Positions 54,734 to 62,720 of a DNA stretch of 64,000 nucleotides are shown here, piece after piece. The notes beneath the pieces are model-generated. The model was not told the DNA's origin. It ran no database searches and saw only the letters and a list, made by a program, of their open reading frames with translations. A program made the translations under genes and the position numbers. Location of the stretch: positions 310,001 through 374,000 of the forward strand of contig CAWKAN010000016.1 in assembly GCA_963847615.1 (NCBI GenBank), written 5' to 3'. The stretch comes from Palsa-883 sp963847615 (lineage in GTDB: Bacteria > Pseudomonadota > Alphaproteobacteria > Acetobacterales > Acetobacteraceae). Positions within the stretch are counted from its first letter, which is position 1. The number at the start of each line of letters is the position of its first letter.

Positions 54734-55078
54734 AAATCCAGGGTAGTGGGCCAGTTTGAATGTCCGCAAAGGGTGGAAAACGGACGTCCGGAAGGCATGT
54801 GACCCCAGCGGAATCAGCGCAGGTGGCAGGTTGCCACCGGTGCATGATTCAAGAAATTCGCAGCAGGGCGGGACTTGACGTAGTGGGGCTTATGCGGCGG
54901 CGATCTAGTCTCGTTCGAGTGGACAAACTGGGCGGGCTGCCAAAGGCAGATGGTGCCGATCTGTTGAGCTTAGAATTGCTCCGTTACGCCAACGCCCTCG
55001 AAGCGCACCGATGCAACGTAGCCATTCGAGACTAGGCTCCCGACCCGCCACATCCCGTACCCTTCGACCCGACCGCCG
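54734..55078. mobile_element. Left end of foreign-looking insertion, repeat-derived sequence
   Basis: 345 bp with visibly lower G+C. It begins with GAATGTCCGCAAAGGGTGG and AAAACGGACGTCC, a word type common in intergenic repeats of Alphaproteobacteria. A related word in the same orientation (GAGTGTCCGCTCTGGGTCGA) lies at 56330 near the other end. A 91-codon frame at 54760-55035 starts inside the repeat and has no recognisable features, so it is not called a gene. Confidence 0.45.
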
Positions 55079-55264
55079 CTATCGAGGGTGAGCAAAATAT
55101 GAGCATTTGTCCTGTTCGAGCTCCGTCGTCAGCACGGATGCCGGCACGCGTACTTGGGCTTCGATAAACCCTTGCGATGGCATTCCGCGGTGTTGACCGT
55201 TCTTTGACCAGGACGGTGTCCCGACAACGTTCAGAGTCAGATCATCGATTGTCAGAGTGGCCAT
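55079..55264 (-). CDS. Small protein, function unknown
   Basis: 61 aa from the ATG at 55264 (MATLTIDDLTLNVVGTPSWSKNGQ); a longer start overlapping the upstream gene is less likely. Mixed beta/alpha composition, no signal or TM. It lies 22 bp after the 159-aa gene on the same strand as the third member of a low-GC cassette. Not recognised. Confidence 0.5.
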   Translation of the reverse strand: MATLTIDDLTLNVVGTPSWSKNGQHRGMPSQGFIEAQVRVPASVLTTELEQDKCSYFAHPR

Positions 55265-55286
55265 AGGGATGTTCTCCGCAGGGTGG

Positions 55287-55766
55287 TCAGGAATCCGATG
55301 CCAGCCGACCGGTTCGCAGGAAGGTTTCAAACTCAGCTTGTGACAGGCGGTGGTTTTCGGTTCGGATGGTTTTTCTGTTCTCGTAGTGGCAAAGATTGAC
55401 CTTCACCCATCCGGAGCCAGGAGAGTCGTCCGGTTTGGCTTCCGTCACCTGCACGGCCCGCCGCAGCACCTCCAGCGCTTGTGCCCAAACCATGTTGCGG
55501 GCATCGGGCGGATCGTAGAAGATGTGTCCCACGTCGAAGCTCAGCAACGGTAGCACCCCCCGGCTCCACCCCATGCGAAATATAGTTGGCGGCCTGCCGT
55601 CCTCGTTCTTCGGTAGCCGTTTCCGAAGCTCTCGTGATCGCTCCTTGTCAACGTATTGGCTGTACAGGATATCGAGTTGATCCCTGAACGCTTCCGGTAC
55701 CCCGAAGGCCCACCCTTCAGCCAAACCGTCCTTGAAGGTGATGTCGAAATCCTCGGTTCGCTTCAT
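55287..55766 (-). CDS. Hypothetical protein of the inserted cassette
   Basis: 159 aa, soluble, mixed composition (DQLDILYSQYVDKERSRELRKRLPKNEDG ... DVGHIFYDPPDARNMVWAQALEVLRRAV). No catalytic motif recognised. The 4-bp ATGA overlap with the SWIM gene (55763-55766) shows translational coupling. Codon use is less GC-biased than in the surrounding genes, supporting recent transfer. Confidence 0.65.
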   Translation of the reverse strand: MKRTEDFDITFKDGLAEGWAFGVPEAFRDQLDILYSQYVDKERSRELRKRLPKNEDGRPPTIFRMGWSRGVLPLLSFDVGHIFYDPPDARNMVWAQALEVLRRAVQVTEAKPDDSPGSGWVKVNLCHYENRKTIRTENHRLSQAEFETFLRTGRLASDS

Positions 55767-56096
55767 CGGTACATAACCTTGGCGAGCACCTTTTTCGCGG
55801 TGTCAAGTTCTCTCTTGGCAGTGGTATAGACCGCGTCAGCCGTCAAAACATGGTTGTAGGCGGCTTCGAGATCGGTCCCCCGGATGAGGGTCTTGAGGCG
55901 CACGACATCCGCCGCATTATCGCTGAGCAGCCGCGATACTTCGCCGTCCATGATGCCGAAGCGGTGCTTGCAGGTACTGCCCGTTGACTCCGGCTTGGCA
56001 GGTGCAGAAGGCTTTGGCCTTGCTGCCGTTAACCTCAAAGGTGACAGTGTATTGATCGCCTTGGCTGCCCTCGATGAGGAATTCTAAGTGCTCCAT
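55763..56096 (-). CDS. SWIM zinc-finger-like protein (frameshifted)
   Basis: Start at 56096: MEHLEFLIEGSQGDQYTVTFEVNGSKAKAFCTCQAG, then after one extra C near 55978, CKHRFGIMDGEVSRLLSDN and a helical tail to TAKKVLAKVMYR; about 110 aa when joined. CTC ... CKH gives the CxC-x(n)-CxH zinc-binding pattern of SWIM domains, used for DNA or protein binding. It is the first gene of the three-gene low-GC cassette that interrupts the PIN toxin gene. Confidence 0.65.
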
Positions 56097-56192
56097 GACA
56101 AGTCTCCGCCGGTTGTCTTTCTACACTGCGGCACGGATACGGAAAAGGCTACGATGTCTCCGCGATAGCCCCCATCATATTGGCCAATCCCG

Positions 56193-56507
56193 TTATCGCC
56201 GCCCTGACTTACCATATCGTCCTTTGCCGGACATAGGCCCAGCGGCGGCTGGCGGCCCGGCGCGATGAGGGTGTCCCACCCCCGCCCGGTGAACATCCGC
56301 CCTCCGCCACAAGCCGTCCGCGGTGGCGAGTGTCCGCTCTGGGTCGAATCCGGCTGTTCCGGCCAAGCGACCAGCTACCGCTGTTTGGGTCGGCAAGCGA
56401 GATTCGGACTGACCCACGACCCAATCCAGCGAACGGTGGCGCCTGGTGACGAAGCCTGCTTGAAGCGCCGCGCTCACGAAGGCGTTGGTGTCAGCGACAA
56501 GCCTCAT
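56193..56507 (-). pseudogene. PIN-domain toxin, N-terminal fragment (recognisable part 56448..56507)
   Basis: The first 18-20 codons (MRLVADTNAFVSAALQAG) are the start of a COG1569 PIN toxin with its first metal-binding Asp. Beyond about 56448 the frame stays open to 56193 but reads repeat-like sequence unrelated to the family. The start overlaps the antitoxin stop by 4 bp (ATGA), the expected operon form. The matching C-terminal part lies at 54414-54733. Confidence 0.72.
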
Positions 56508-56752
56508 CCCAGACGCGACTGCACGGCGTCGCGCTCTTCCTCGATGATGCGATCGATGTCGGCGTCCGACCAGCCTTCGGCGATCACCTTGGGCCGAGCG
56601 AACCGCCGTGCCTTGGTGATCCAGTCGTCCGGCTCATCCGCCTCGATCGCGACGGTCACCCGCTGAGTGGGGGCGACGCCGCGGCGCGCCAGTTCTTCCG
56701 CCACGTCTCCGGCGGTGCTTTCGATGAACTGTGGCTCTGCAAGCTTCGTCAT
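56504..56752 (-). CDS. Antitoxin of the interrupted PIN toxin
   Basis: 82 aa. MTKLAEPQFIESTAGDVAEELARRGVAPTQRVTVAIE followed by an acidic, helical tail (WSDADIDRIIEEERDAVQSRLG) fits small antitoxins paired with COG1569 PIN toxins. It overlaps the start of the toxin fragment by 4 bp. With the toxin broken it may be a free-standing relic. Confidence 0.65.
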   Translation of the reverse strand: MTKLAEPQFIESTAGDVAEELARRGVAPTQRVTVAIEADEPDDWITKARRFARPKVIAEGWSDADIDRIIEEERDAVQSRLG

Positions 56753-57284
56753 GCTGTCCTCGCGATTTGCTCGCCCGCCCCACGGCGTCGCCGGGCTGCG
56801 CCGGGACCGCCATGGTCGTTGTCACCCGCATCGCAGCCTTTCTGATAGACGGCAGATGGTTTGTACCACGGCTTCGCCAACCCGCGATATCCCGTTACCG
56901 CTCGGCGTGGCGTCACGCCTGACCCAGCGCGGTCTCGCGTCGCAGCGCCGCGATCGCCGCCGCGCTCTTGCCCATCGCGGCGAGCAGGTCCTCGTAGTTC
57001 CGGATCGTGGCGTCGCGGCCCGGTTACCCGACCGGGCGCAGCGCATAGGTCCGACCATCATCGCCGGTGCTCACGATCCCTGCGCCTTCCGCGCACCGCG
57101 GAACTCACTGCTCACCGCCGACAGAAACACGCGCTGCCCGGCCATCGGTTCCGCACCCGCGATCGATCCGCCGGCGATCCTGCCACGCGCGGCGCCGCAG
57201 CGAAACCACGCGCCGCAGGGCCTGGGCCGCCCCGCCCGCATCCCCCATACTCCCCCCAACATCCACCACGAGGGGACCCCACCC
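56753..57284. other. Intergenic region with a second gene-end remnant (56913..57020)
   Basis: No complete gene is supported in 530 bp. The minus-strand fragment at 56913-57020 (DATIRNYEDLLAAMGKSAAAI...) resembles the one at 54278. AGGGG near 57273 may serve the next gene. Confidence 0.45.
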
Positions 57285-58259
57285 ATGCAAGCCATGGTCT
57301 GCGAAGCCTTCGGCGGCCCGGAGGTGCTCGCCCTGCGCGAGGTCCCCGACCCGCCCCCGCCCGGCCCCGGCGAGATCACCATCCGCATCGCCGCCCGCGG
57401 CGTGCAATACGTTGACGTGCTGATGCTGGCCGGCAAATACCAGTTCCGCCCCGAGCCCCCCTTCATCCCCGGCGGCGAGGCCGCCGGCACCGTCATCGCC
57501 GTCGGCCCCGACGTCACCAGCTTCAAGCAAGGCGACCAGGTCATGAGCCGCCACACGCTCGGCGCCTGCGCCGAGCTCGGCAACGCCAAGGCCGCCCTGT
57601 GCGACCCCGTCCCCCCCGGCATGACGCTCGAGCAGGCCGGCGTGTTCCGCGGCGCCCACACCACCGCCTACCACGCCCTGCTGCAGCGCGGCCGCCTGCG
57701 CGCCAACGAAACAGTCCTCGTGCACGGCGCCGCCGGCGGCATCGGCATCGCCGCCATCCAGGTGGCGAAACTGTTCGGCGCCAAGGTCATCGCCACCGCC
57801 AGCACCGAGGCCAAACGCGCCGCCTGCCTGCAGGAAGGCGCCGACCACGCGATCGGTTACGCAACCGGCTTCATCGACCAGGTGAAAGCCCTCACCGACG
57901 GGCGCGGCGTCGATATCGTCTACGATCCGATCGGCGCCAAGGTCACCGAGGATTCGTTGCGCACCCTCGCCTGGGGCGGAAGGCTGCTGGTGCTCGGCTT
58001 CCTCGGCGGCGGCCCCGCAACGATCCGCAGCAACTACCTGCTGATCAAGGGCATCGACGTGGTCGGCGTACGCATCGGCGGGCTGAACGAGGCCGCCCCC
58101 GACATCGCCCGCGCCAACATGCAAGCGCTGCTCAGCCTCGCCGCCACCGGCGCGCTGCGCCCGCGCATCTCCCACCGCTTCCCGCTCGCCCGCGCCGCCG
58201 AGGCGCTGCAAGCCGTCATCGACCGCCAGGTGATCGGCAAGGCGGTGCTGGTCAGTTGA
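57285..58259 (+). CDS. NADPH:quinone oxidoreductase-like MDR protein
   Basis: 324 aa, zeta-crystallin-type medium-chain reductase. MQAMVCEAFGGPEVLALREVPDPPPPGPGEI is the usual start. Cofactor motif HGAAGGIGIAAIQVAKLFGAKVIATAST (residues ~146-172); no zinc ligands, as in QOR/enoyl reductases. It reduces quinones or enones with NADPH in the cytoplasm. In front of the DUF35/thiolase/CaiB genes it may take part in a CoA-ester pathway, but the higBA pair in between argues against one operon. Confidence 0.88.
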   Translation: MQAMVCEAFGGPEVLALREVPDPPPPGPGEITIRIAARGVQYVDVLMLAGKYQFRPEPPFIPGGEAAGTVIAVGPDVTSFKQGDQVMSRHTLGACAELGNAKAALCDPVPPGMTLEQAGVFRGAHTTAYHALLQRGRLRANETVLVHGAAGGIGIAAIQVAKLFGAKVIATASTEAKRAACLQEGADHAIGYATGFIDQVKALTDGRGVDIVYDPIGAKVTEDSLRTLAWGGRLLVLGFLGGGPATIRSNYLLIKGIDVVGVRIGGLNEAAPDIARANMQALLSLAATGALRPRISHRFPLARAAEALQAVIDRQVIGKAVLVS

Positions 58260-58300
58260 TCCCGCTTGACATGACACGCGCCGCGTGTCCTGCGTAACGC

Positions 58301-58578
58301 GTGATCCGCTCCTGGAAGAACGCCGCCACGCGTCGCTTCGCTGGCAGCGGCAAGGCAAGGTGGCCCGGCCTCGATGCGCAACGCGCGGCGCTGCGGCTGA
58401 ACCAGTTGGACGCCGCCCTGCGCCCGACGATCTCGGTCGCCTGCGCAGCGTCGGGCTGCACAAGCGCGGCGCCGGCCGCGCCGGCTGCTGGGCCGTAACG
58501 ATCAACGGACCCTGGCGCCTGCTGTTCCGCTTCGCCGCGGGCGATGCCTTCGATGTCGAAATTGTAGATCACCACTGA
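58301..58578 (+). CDS. HigB/RelE-family toxin (frameshifted)
   Basis: GTG start (VIRSWKNAATRRFAGSG ... LNQLDAAL), then after one lost base near 58420 PDDLGRLRSVGLHK ... WAVTINGPWRLLFRF-x-GDAFDVEIVDHH. Together about 92 aa, the length and end motif of HigB/GraT plasmid-maintenance toxins, which cleave mRNA at the ribosome. The antitoxin gene follows in 11 bp, the usual toxin-first order. Confidence 0.78.
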
Positions 58579-58589
58579 AGGACACGCCA

Positions 58590-58874
58590 ATGCGGTTCCA
58601 CGAAATCCACCCCGGGGTGACATTGAAGGAAGAGCTCGCCGGCCGCGGCATCTCGCCCGCCGCCGCGGCGCTGAAGCTCCGCGTGCCACCGCAACGCCTG
58701 CACGAGATCGTCCGCGGCGAACGCGCCATCACCCCCGACACCGCCCTGCGCCTCGGCCGGTTCTTCGGCACCACCGCCGAATTCTGGCGGACCCTGCAGA
58801 CCAATTACGACCTCGCCCTGGCCCGGCGCGAACGCGGCGCGCGCATCGAAGCCGAGGTCGAGGTCGCCGCCTGA
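58590..58874 (+). CDS. HigA-family antitoxin
   Basis: 94 aa, HTH_XRE fold of HigA/VapI type: MRFHEIHPGVTLKEELAGRGISPAAAALKLRVPPQRLHEIVRGERAITPDTALRLGRFFGTTAEFW. The FHEIHPG start and FWRTLQTNYDL end are typical. It binds HigB and represses the operon. Located 11 bp after the toxin. Confidence 0.9.
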   Translation: MRFHEIHPGVTLKEELAGRGISPAAAALKLRVPPQRLHEIVRGERAITPDTALRLGRFFGTTAEFWRTLQTNYDLALARRERGARIEAEVEVAA

Positions 58875-59022
58875 CCCCCCGCGCGCTGCCCGTGCCTCGG
58901 CGGCGAATGCCCCGCCCCTGAACGCCGGGCGCGGCTTGCCGGCCAGCGCGGATCGGTGAATGCTTGGCGCTTGCGCGGACGCTGTCGCCCGCCCCGATCC
59001 GCCCGCTCGAAAGGACCGCAAC

Positions 59023-59448
59023 ATGGCAGACCCCGGCCGCGCCCTGCCGCAACCCACGCCCGAGACGCAACATTTCTGGGACGGCACGAAAGCCGGCGAG
59101 CTGCGCCTGCAACGCTGCGACGCCTGCGGCAAGGTGTATTTCCCCCCGCGCCCGTTCTGCGCAGGCTGCGCCTCGCGCCAGGTCAGCGTCTTCGCCGCCT
59201 CCGGCAAGGCAATCCTCTGGAGCTACGTGATCCACCACCGCAAGGTCCCCGGCTTCACGCCGCCCTACGCCATCGCCGTGGTGCAGCTCGCCGAGGGCCC
59301 GCGCATGATGACCAACATCGTCAACTGCCCGCAAACCCCGGAAGCCCTGCAGCTCGACATGGCGCTGGAGGTGGTGTTCGAACAACAGACCGACGCCATC
59401 ACCTTGCCCCTGTTCCGCCCGGCCCAAGCCGCCCAGGCAAAGGACTAA
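59023..59448 (+). CDS. DUF35 / OB-fold Zn-ribbon protein, thiolase partner
   Basis: 141 aa. The N-terminal rubredoxin-like zinc ribbon has CDACGKVYFPPRPFCAGC, followed by an OB fold (ILWSYVIHHRKVPGFTPPYAIAVVQLAEGPRMMTNIVNC). These proteins pair with SCP2-type thiolases or MaoC hydratases (as ChsH2 with Ltp2) and bind the acyl-CoA. The thiolase follows 4 bp after its stop, supporting a complex. Confidence 0.88.
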   Translation: MADPGRALPQPTPETQHFWDGTKAGELRLQRCDACGKVYFPPRPFCAGCASRQVSVFAASGKAILWSYVIHHRKVPGFTPPYAIAVVQLAEGPRMMTNIVNCPQTPEALQLDMALEVVFEQQTDAITLPLFRPAQAAQAKD

Positions 59449-59452
59449 CAAG

Positions 59453-60595
59453 ATGCGACAGAAAGCCGTCACCGTCGTCGGCGCGGCCGAAACCACCGAG
59501 CTCGGCGTCATCCCCGGCGTCTCGCAGCTCCAGTTGCACGCCGACGCCGCGCTGAACGCGATGGCCGAGTGCGGCCTGAAACCCAAGGACATCGACGGCA
59601 TCGCCACCGCGGTGGAAACCCCGGTGCAGCTCGCGCACTACCTCGGCATCACGCCGACCTGGGTGGACGGCACCTCGGTCGGCGGCTGCTCGTTCATGAT
59701 CCACGTGCGCCACGCCGCCGCGGCGATCGAGGCGGGGCTGGCCAGGACCATCCTGATCACCCACGGCGAAAGCGGCCGCTCGCGCGTCGGCAACCCGCCG
59801 CGCAGCGTGCACCCCTCGTCGCTGGCCGGCCAGTTCGAGCAGCCGTACGGCCCGATGGGCCCGCCCAGCCTGTTCACCGTTCCAGTGCTGCGCTACATGA
59901 AACGATATGGCGTGACCGAGGAGCAGATCGCCCAGGTCTGCGTCGTGCAGCGCGAATGGGCCGGCAGGAACCCGCGCGCAACCTTCCGCGACCCGATCAC
60001 GGTGGAAGACGTGCTAAGCTCGCGCATGATCGCCTACCCGTTCCGGCTGCTGATGTGCTGCCTGGTCACCGACGGCGGCGGCGCGCTGATCCTGACCGCG
60101 GCCGAGCGCGCCGGGGACTTCCCGACCAAACCCGTCTACATCCTCGGCACCGGGGAAAGCGTCGAGACGCCGATGGTCAGCCAGATGGAGGATTTTACCA
60201 GCTCGCGCGCCTTCCGCGTCGCCGGCCCGACGGCATTCCAGCAGGCCGGGATCAACCGCAACGACGTCGATCACCTGATGATCTACGACGCCTTCGCGCA
60301 TCTGCCCTTGTACGGACTGGAGGATCTCGGCTTCGTGCCGCGCGGCGAGGCGGCCGACTTCATCGCCGAGCGCCACACCGCGCCCGGGGGAAAACTGCCG
60401 CTGAACACCAACGGCGGCGGCCTGTCCTACATGCACTCCGGCATGTACGGCATGTATGCGCTGCAGGAGAGCGTGCGCCAGATGCGCGGCATCGCCCCGG
60501 CGCAGGTCCCCGGCGCAAAAATCTCCGTCTGCCACGGCGTCGGCGGCATGTTCGCCGCCTCCGGAACGATCATCTTCTCCAACGAAGCCCCCTGA
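59453..60595 (+). CDS. SCP2/Ltp2-type thiolase-like protein
   Basis: 380 aa, non-decarboxylating thiolase fold without the full classical active-site set: KAVTVVGAAETTELG at the start, VGGCSFMIHVRHAAAAIEAGLARTILI, NTNGGGLSYMHSGMYGMYAL, and CHGVGGMFAASGTIIF at the end. This is the lipid-transfer/Ltp2 group, which often performs retro-aldol or thiolytic cleavage with a DUF35 partner (the gene just upstream). Substrate probably a branched or side-chain acyl-CoA; inference. Confidence 0.87.
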   Translation: MRQKAVTVVGAAETTELGVIPGVSQLQLHADAALNAMAECGLKPKDIDGIATAVETPVQLAHYLGITPTWVDGTSVGGCSFMIHVRHAAAAIEAGLARTILITHGESGRSRVGNPPRSVHPSSLAGQFEQPYGPMGPPSLFTVPVLRYMKRYGVTEEQIAQVCVVQREWAGRNPRATFRDPITVEDVLSSRMIAYPFRLLMCCLVTDGGGALILTAAERAGDFPTKPVYILGTGESVETPMVSQMEDFTSSRAFRVAGPTAFQQAGINRNDVDHLMIYDAFAHLPLYGLEDLGFVPRGEAADFIAERHTAPGGKLPLNTNGGGLSYMHSGMYGMYALQESVRQMRGIAPAQVPGAKISVCHGVGGMFAASGTIIFSNEAP

Positions 60596-60660
60596 CATCC
60601 GCCGCACCCCCCCCTGCGGTCGCCACGCCCCCCACCTTCCGCAACGCCCCGTCCCTCTCC

Positions 60661-60688
60661 GTCATGGCCCGACCTGACCCGGCCATCC
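60661..60688. repeat. Single arm of the GTCATGGCC...CCGGCCATCC repeat
   Basis: GTCATGGCCCGACCTGACCC and the following CGGCCATCC match 26 of 28 bases of the arm at 51583-51610. Here it occurs once, without an inverted partner, between the thiolase and CaiB genes. Confidence 0.6.
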
Positions 60689-60761
60689 ATCCCGAAACGA
60701 AGTCGCAACGGACGACCAGAACAACCCCGCCCCTGACACCGGAACGGAACCCCGCAGCGCC

Positions 60762-61958
60762 ATGCCAGACCCCCTGTTCGCCGGCCTGAAGGTCATCGAC
60801 TGCGCCAGCTGGATCGCCGGCCCCGCCGCGGCCACCATCCTGTCCGACTTCGGCGCCGACGTGATCAAGATCGAGCCGCCCGGCGCCGGCGATCCCTGGC
60901 GCGCCCGCGGCGCCAACCCGGATTCGCAGATAGACCACTACTGGCAACTGACCGCGCGCAACAAACGCAGCCTGGCGCTCGACCTGAAACACGACGCCGG
61001 CCGCGCCGTGCTCCACCGCCTCGCCACGACCGCCGACGTGTTCATCACCAACTTCCCGCTGCCGGTGCGCGACCGCCTGCGCCTCGCTCCCACCGACCTG
61101 CTGTCGCTCAATCCCCGGCTGATCTACGCCTCGTTCACCGCCTACGGCGAAACCGGCCCCGAGGCCGCCAAGACCGGCTTCGACTCCACCGCCTATTGGG
61201 CGCGCACCGGGCTGATGGACGCGGTGCGCGCCGACCCCGAAACGGTGCCGGCCCGTTCCACCCCCGGCATGGGCGACCACCCCAGCGCCACCGGCCTCTA
61301 CGCCGCGATCGTCACGGCCCTGTATCGGCGCGAGAAGACCGGTCGCGGCGGCCTGGTCACCTCCTCGCTGCTGGCCAACGGGCTGTGGGCCAACGCCTGC
61401 TTCGTGCACACCAGGCTGAACGGCGAGCCGGTGCCGCATCGCCCAGCGCGCGAGCACTCGCCGAACCCGCTCGCCAACCACTACCGCGCCCGCGACGGGC
61501 GCTGGTTCATCATGGCGCTGTTCAACGAGCAGCGGCAGTTGCGCCCGTTCCTCGCCACGATCGACCGCGAACATTGGGCCGACAACCCGCGCTTCGCCAC
61601 CGTCGTGACGCGCCGCGCCCACGCGCCCGAGATCGTTGCCCTGCTGGACGAAGCCTTCGCCCAGCGCGACCTCGCCGACTGGCGCACCCGGCTCGACGCC
61701 GCCGGCGTGACCTTCGGCGTGGTCGCCACGCTGGACGACGCGCTGGACGACGAACAGATGCAGGCCAACGGCGCGCTGGTGGCATTCGCCGACCGCGACG
61801 GCCTCACCGTTTCAAGTCCGTTCCAGCTCGCCGACGCCCCCAAGGTTGCCCCGCGCGCCGCCCCTTCGGTCGGCCAGCACAGCGAGGAACTGCTGCGCGA
61901 AGCCGGCTATTCGCCAGATGAAATCGCCCGGCTGCGGGACCAGCAGGTCGTCGGGTAA
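60762..61958 (+). CDS. CaiB/BaiF family (class III) CoA-transferase
   Basis: 398 aa, full length. VIDCASWIAGPAAATILSDFGADVIKIEPPGAGDPWR is the family CoA-binding start; NKRSLALDLKHDAGR and the catalytic Asp in KTGFDSTAYWARTG follow, then GMGDHPSATGLYAAIVTALYRREKTGRGG. It moves CoA between carboxylates in the cytoplasm. It may activate the acid processed by the DUF35/thiolase pair 167 bp upstream. Confidence 0.92.
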   Translation: MPDPLFAGLKVIDCASWIAGPAAATILSDFGADVIKIEPPGAGDPWRARGANPDSQIDHYWQLTARNKRSLALDLKHDAGRAVLHRLATTADVFITNFPLPVRDRLRLAPTDLLSLNPRLIYASFTAYGETGPEAAKTGFDSTAYWARTGLMDAVRADPETVPARSTPGMGDHPSATGLYAAIVTALYRREKTGRGGLVTSSLLANGLWANACFVHTRLNGEPVPHRPAREHSPNPLANHYRARDGRWFIMALFNEQRQLRPFLATIDREHWADNPRFATVVTRRAHAPEIVALLDEAFAQRDLADWRTRLDAAGVTFGVVATLDDALDDEQMQANGALVAFADRDGLTVSSPFQLADAPKVAPRAAPSVGQHSEELLREAGYSPDEIARLRDQQVVG

Positions 61959-62234
61959 TCAGTGGTATTGCTCAAGGTCGACGCGCACCGCGTCCTCACC
62001 CTCCCACTCGAAGGTGATGCACCACGGCCCGTTGACGTGGATCGTGTATCGAACCGGCTTACCGTGCAGCCGGTGAAAGTTGAAGCCTGGCACGTTCATC
62101 TCGTCGGGGCGGAGGGCTTGATCCAGGCGGGACAGCCGGAGGCGGATCCGATCCGCCTGGTCCGGCCGAATCCGAGACGCGTCGCGGCCGTGCCAAAAGG
62201 CCGACAGCGCGCGGCTTTTGAATGACCGAATCAT
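61959..62234 (-). CDS. HigB/RelE-family toxin (plasmid maintenance killer type)
   Basis: 91 aa. MIRSFKSRALSAFWHGRDASRI ... RLRLSRLDQALRPDEMNVPGFNFHRLHGKPVRYTIHVNGPWCITFEWEGEDAVRVDLEQYH is the complete HigB pattern. Its stop abuts the CaiB stop (convergent). The likely antitoxin lies divergently on the plus strand at 62361, not downstream as usual. Confidence 0.9.
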   Translation of the reverse strand: MIRSFKSRALSAFWHGRDASRIRPDQADRIRLRLSRLDQALRPDEMNVPGFNFHRLHGKPVRYTIHVNGPWCITFEWEGEDAVRVDLEQYH

Positions 62235-62360
62235 CGCGCACCTCTGTAAGGCGAGAGGCTACAGTACGTCAACAGGATCTTGACATCAGGATCGTTATGC
62301 CGCATGTTGCGGCAGGCGACGGGCGGACCGAACCAGGCTGATGGGAAACCACAGCGAGGG

Positions 62361-62678
62361 ATGATGGAATATCGTGTAAAGGGACGGCCGGCATGGCGGC
62401 CTAGCCACCCTGGGGCGCTGCTGCGTGAGGAAGTGCTCCCGGCATTGCGCATGACGGTGAAGGATGCCGCGGCGAAGCTCGGCGTGTCCCGTCAGACCCT
62501 GCATGCCATTCTGTCGGAAAAGTCGGCTGTCACACCGGAAATGGCCGTGCGCCTCGGCAAGTTCTGCGGTGATGGCCCCGATATCTGGTTGCGCATGCAG
62601 ATGGCGCACGACCTGTGGCAAGCCAAGCGTGACCTTGCCGAAACCGTGAAGACCATCCCGACCGTTCGCGCCGCCTAG
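62361..62678 (+). CDS. HigA-family antitoxin
   Basis: 105 aa from ATG 62361 (62364 is equally possible; GAGGG lies directly before). RPSHPGALLREEVLPALRMTVKDAAAKLGVSRQTLHAILSEKSAVTPEMAVRLGKFCGDGPDIWLRMQMAHDL is the HigA HTH domain with the normal HPG start and WLRMQ end. It is divergent from the HigB gene with 126 bp between. A TTGACA box at 62280 may drive it. Confidence 0.88.
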   Translation: MMEYRVKGRPAWRPSHPGALLREEVLPALRMTVKDAAAKLGVSRQTLHAILSEKSAVTPEMAVRLGKFCGDGPDIWLRMQMAHDLWQAKRDLAETVKTIPTVRAA

Positions 62679-62720
62679 CGGTTCGCCCCGGGCGCCCGAC
62701 CGGCGCCCGGGACCATCGGC

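Noticed and set aside
54760..55035. A 91-aa plus-strand gene starting MSAKGGKRT
   Set aside because: Its start lies in an intergenic repeat word and the rest has no recognisable features or ribosome-binding site.
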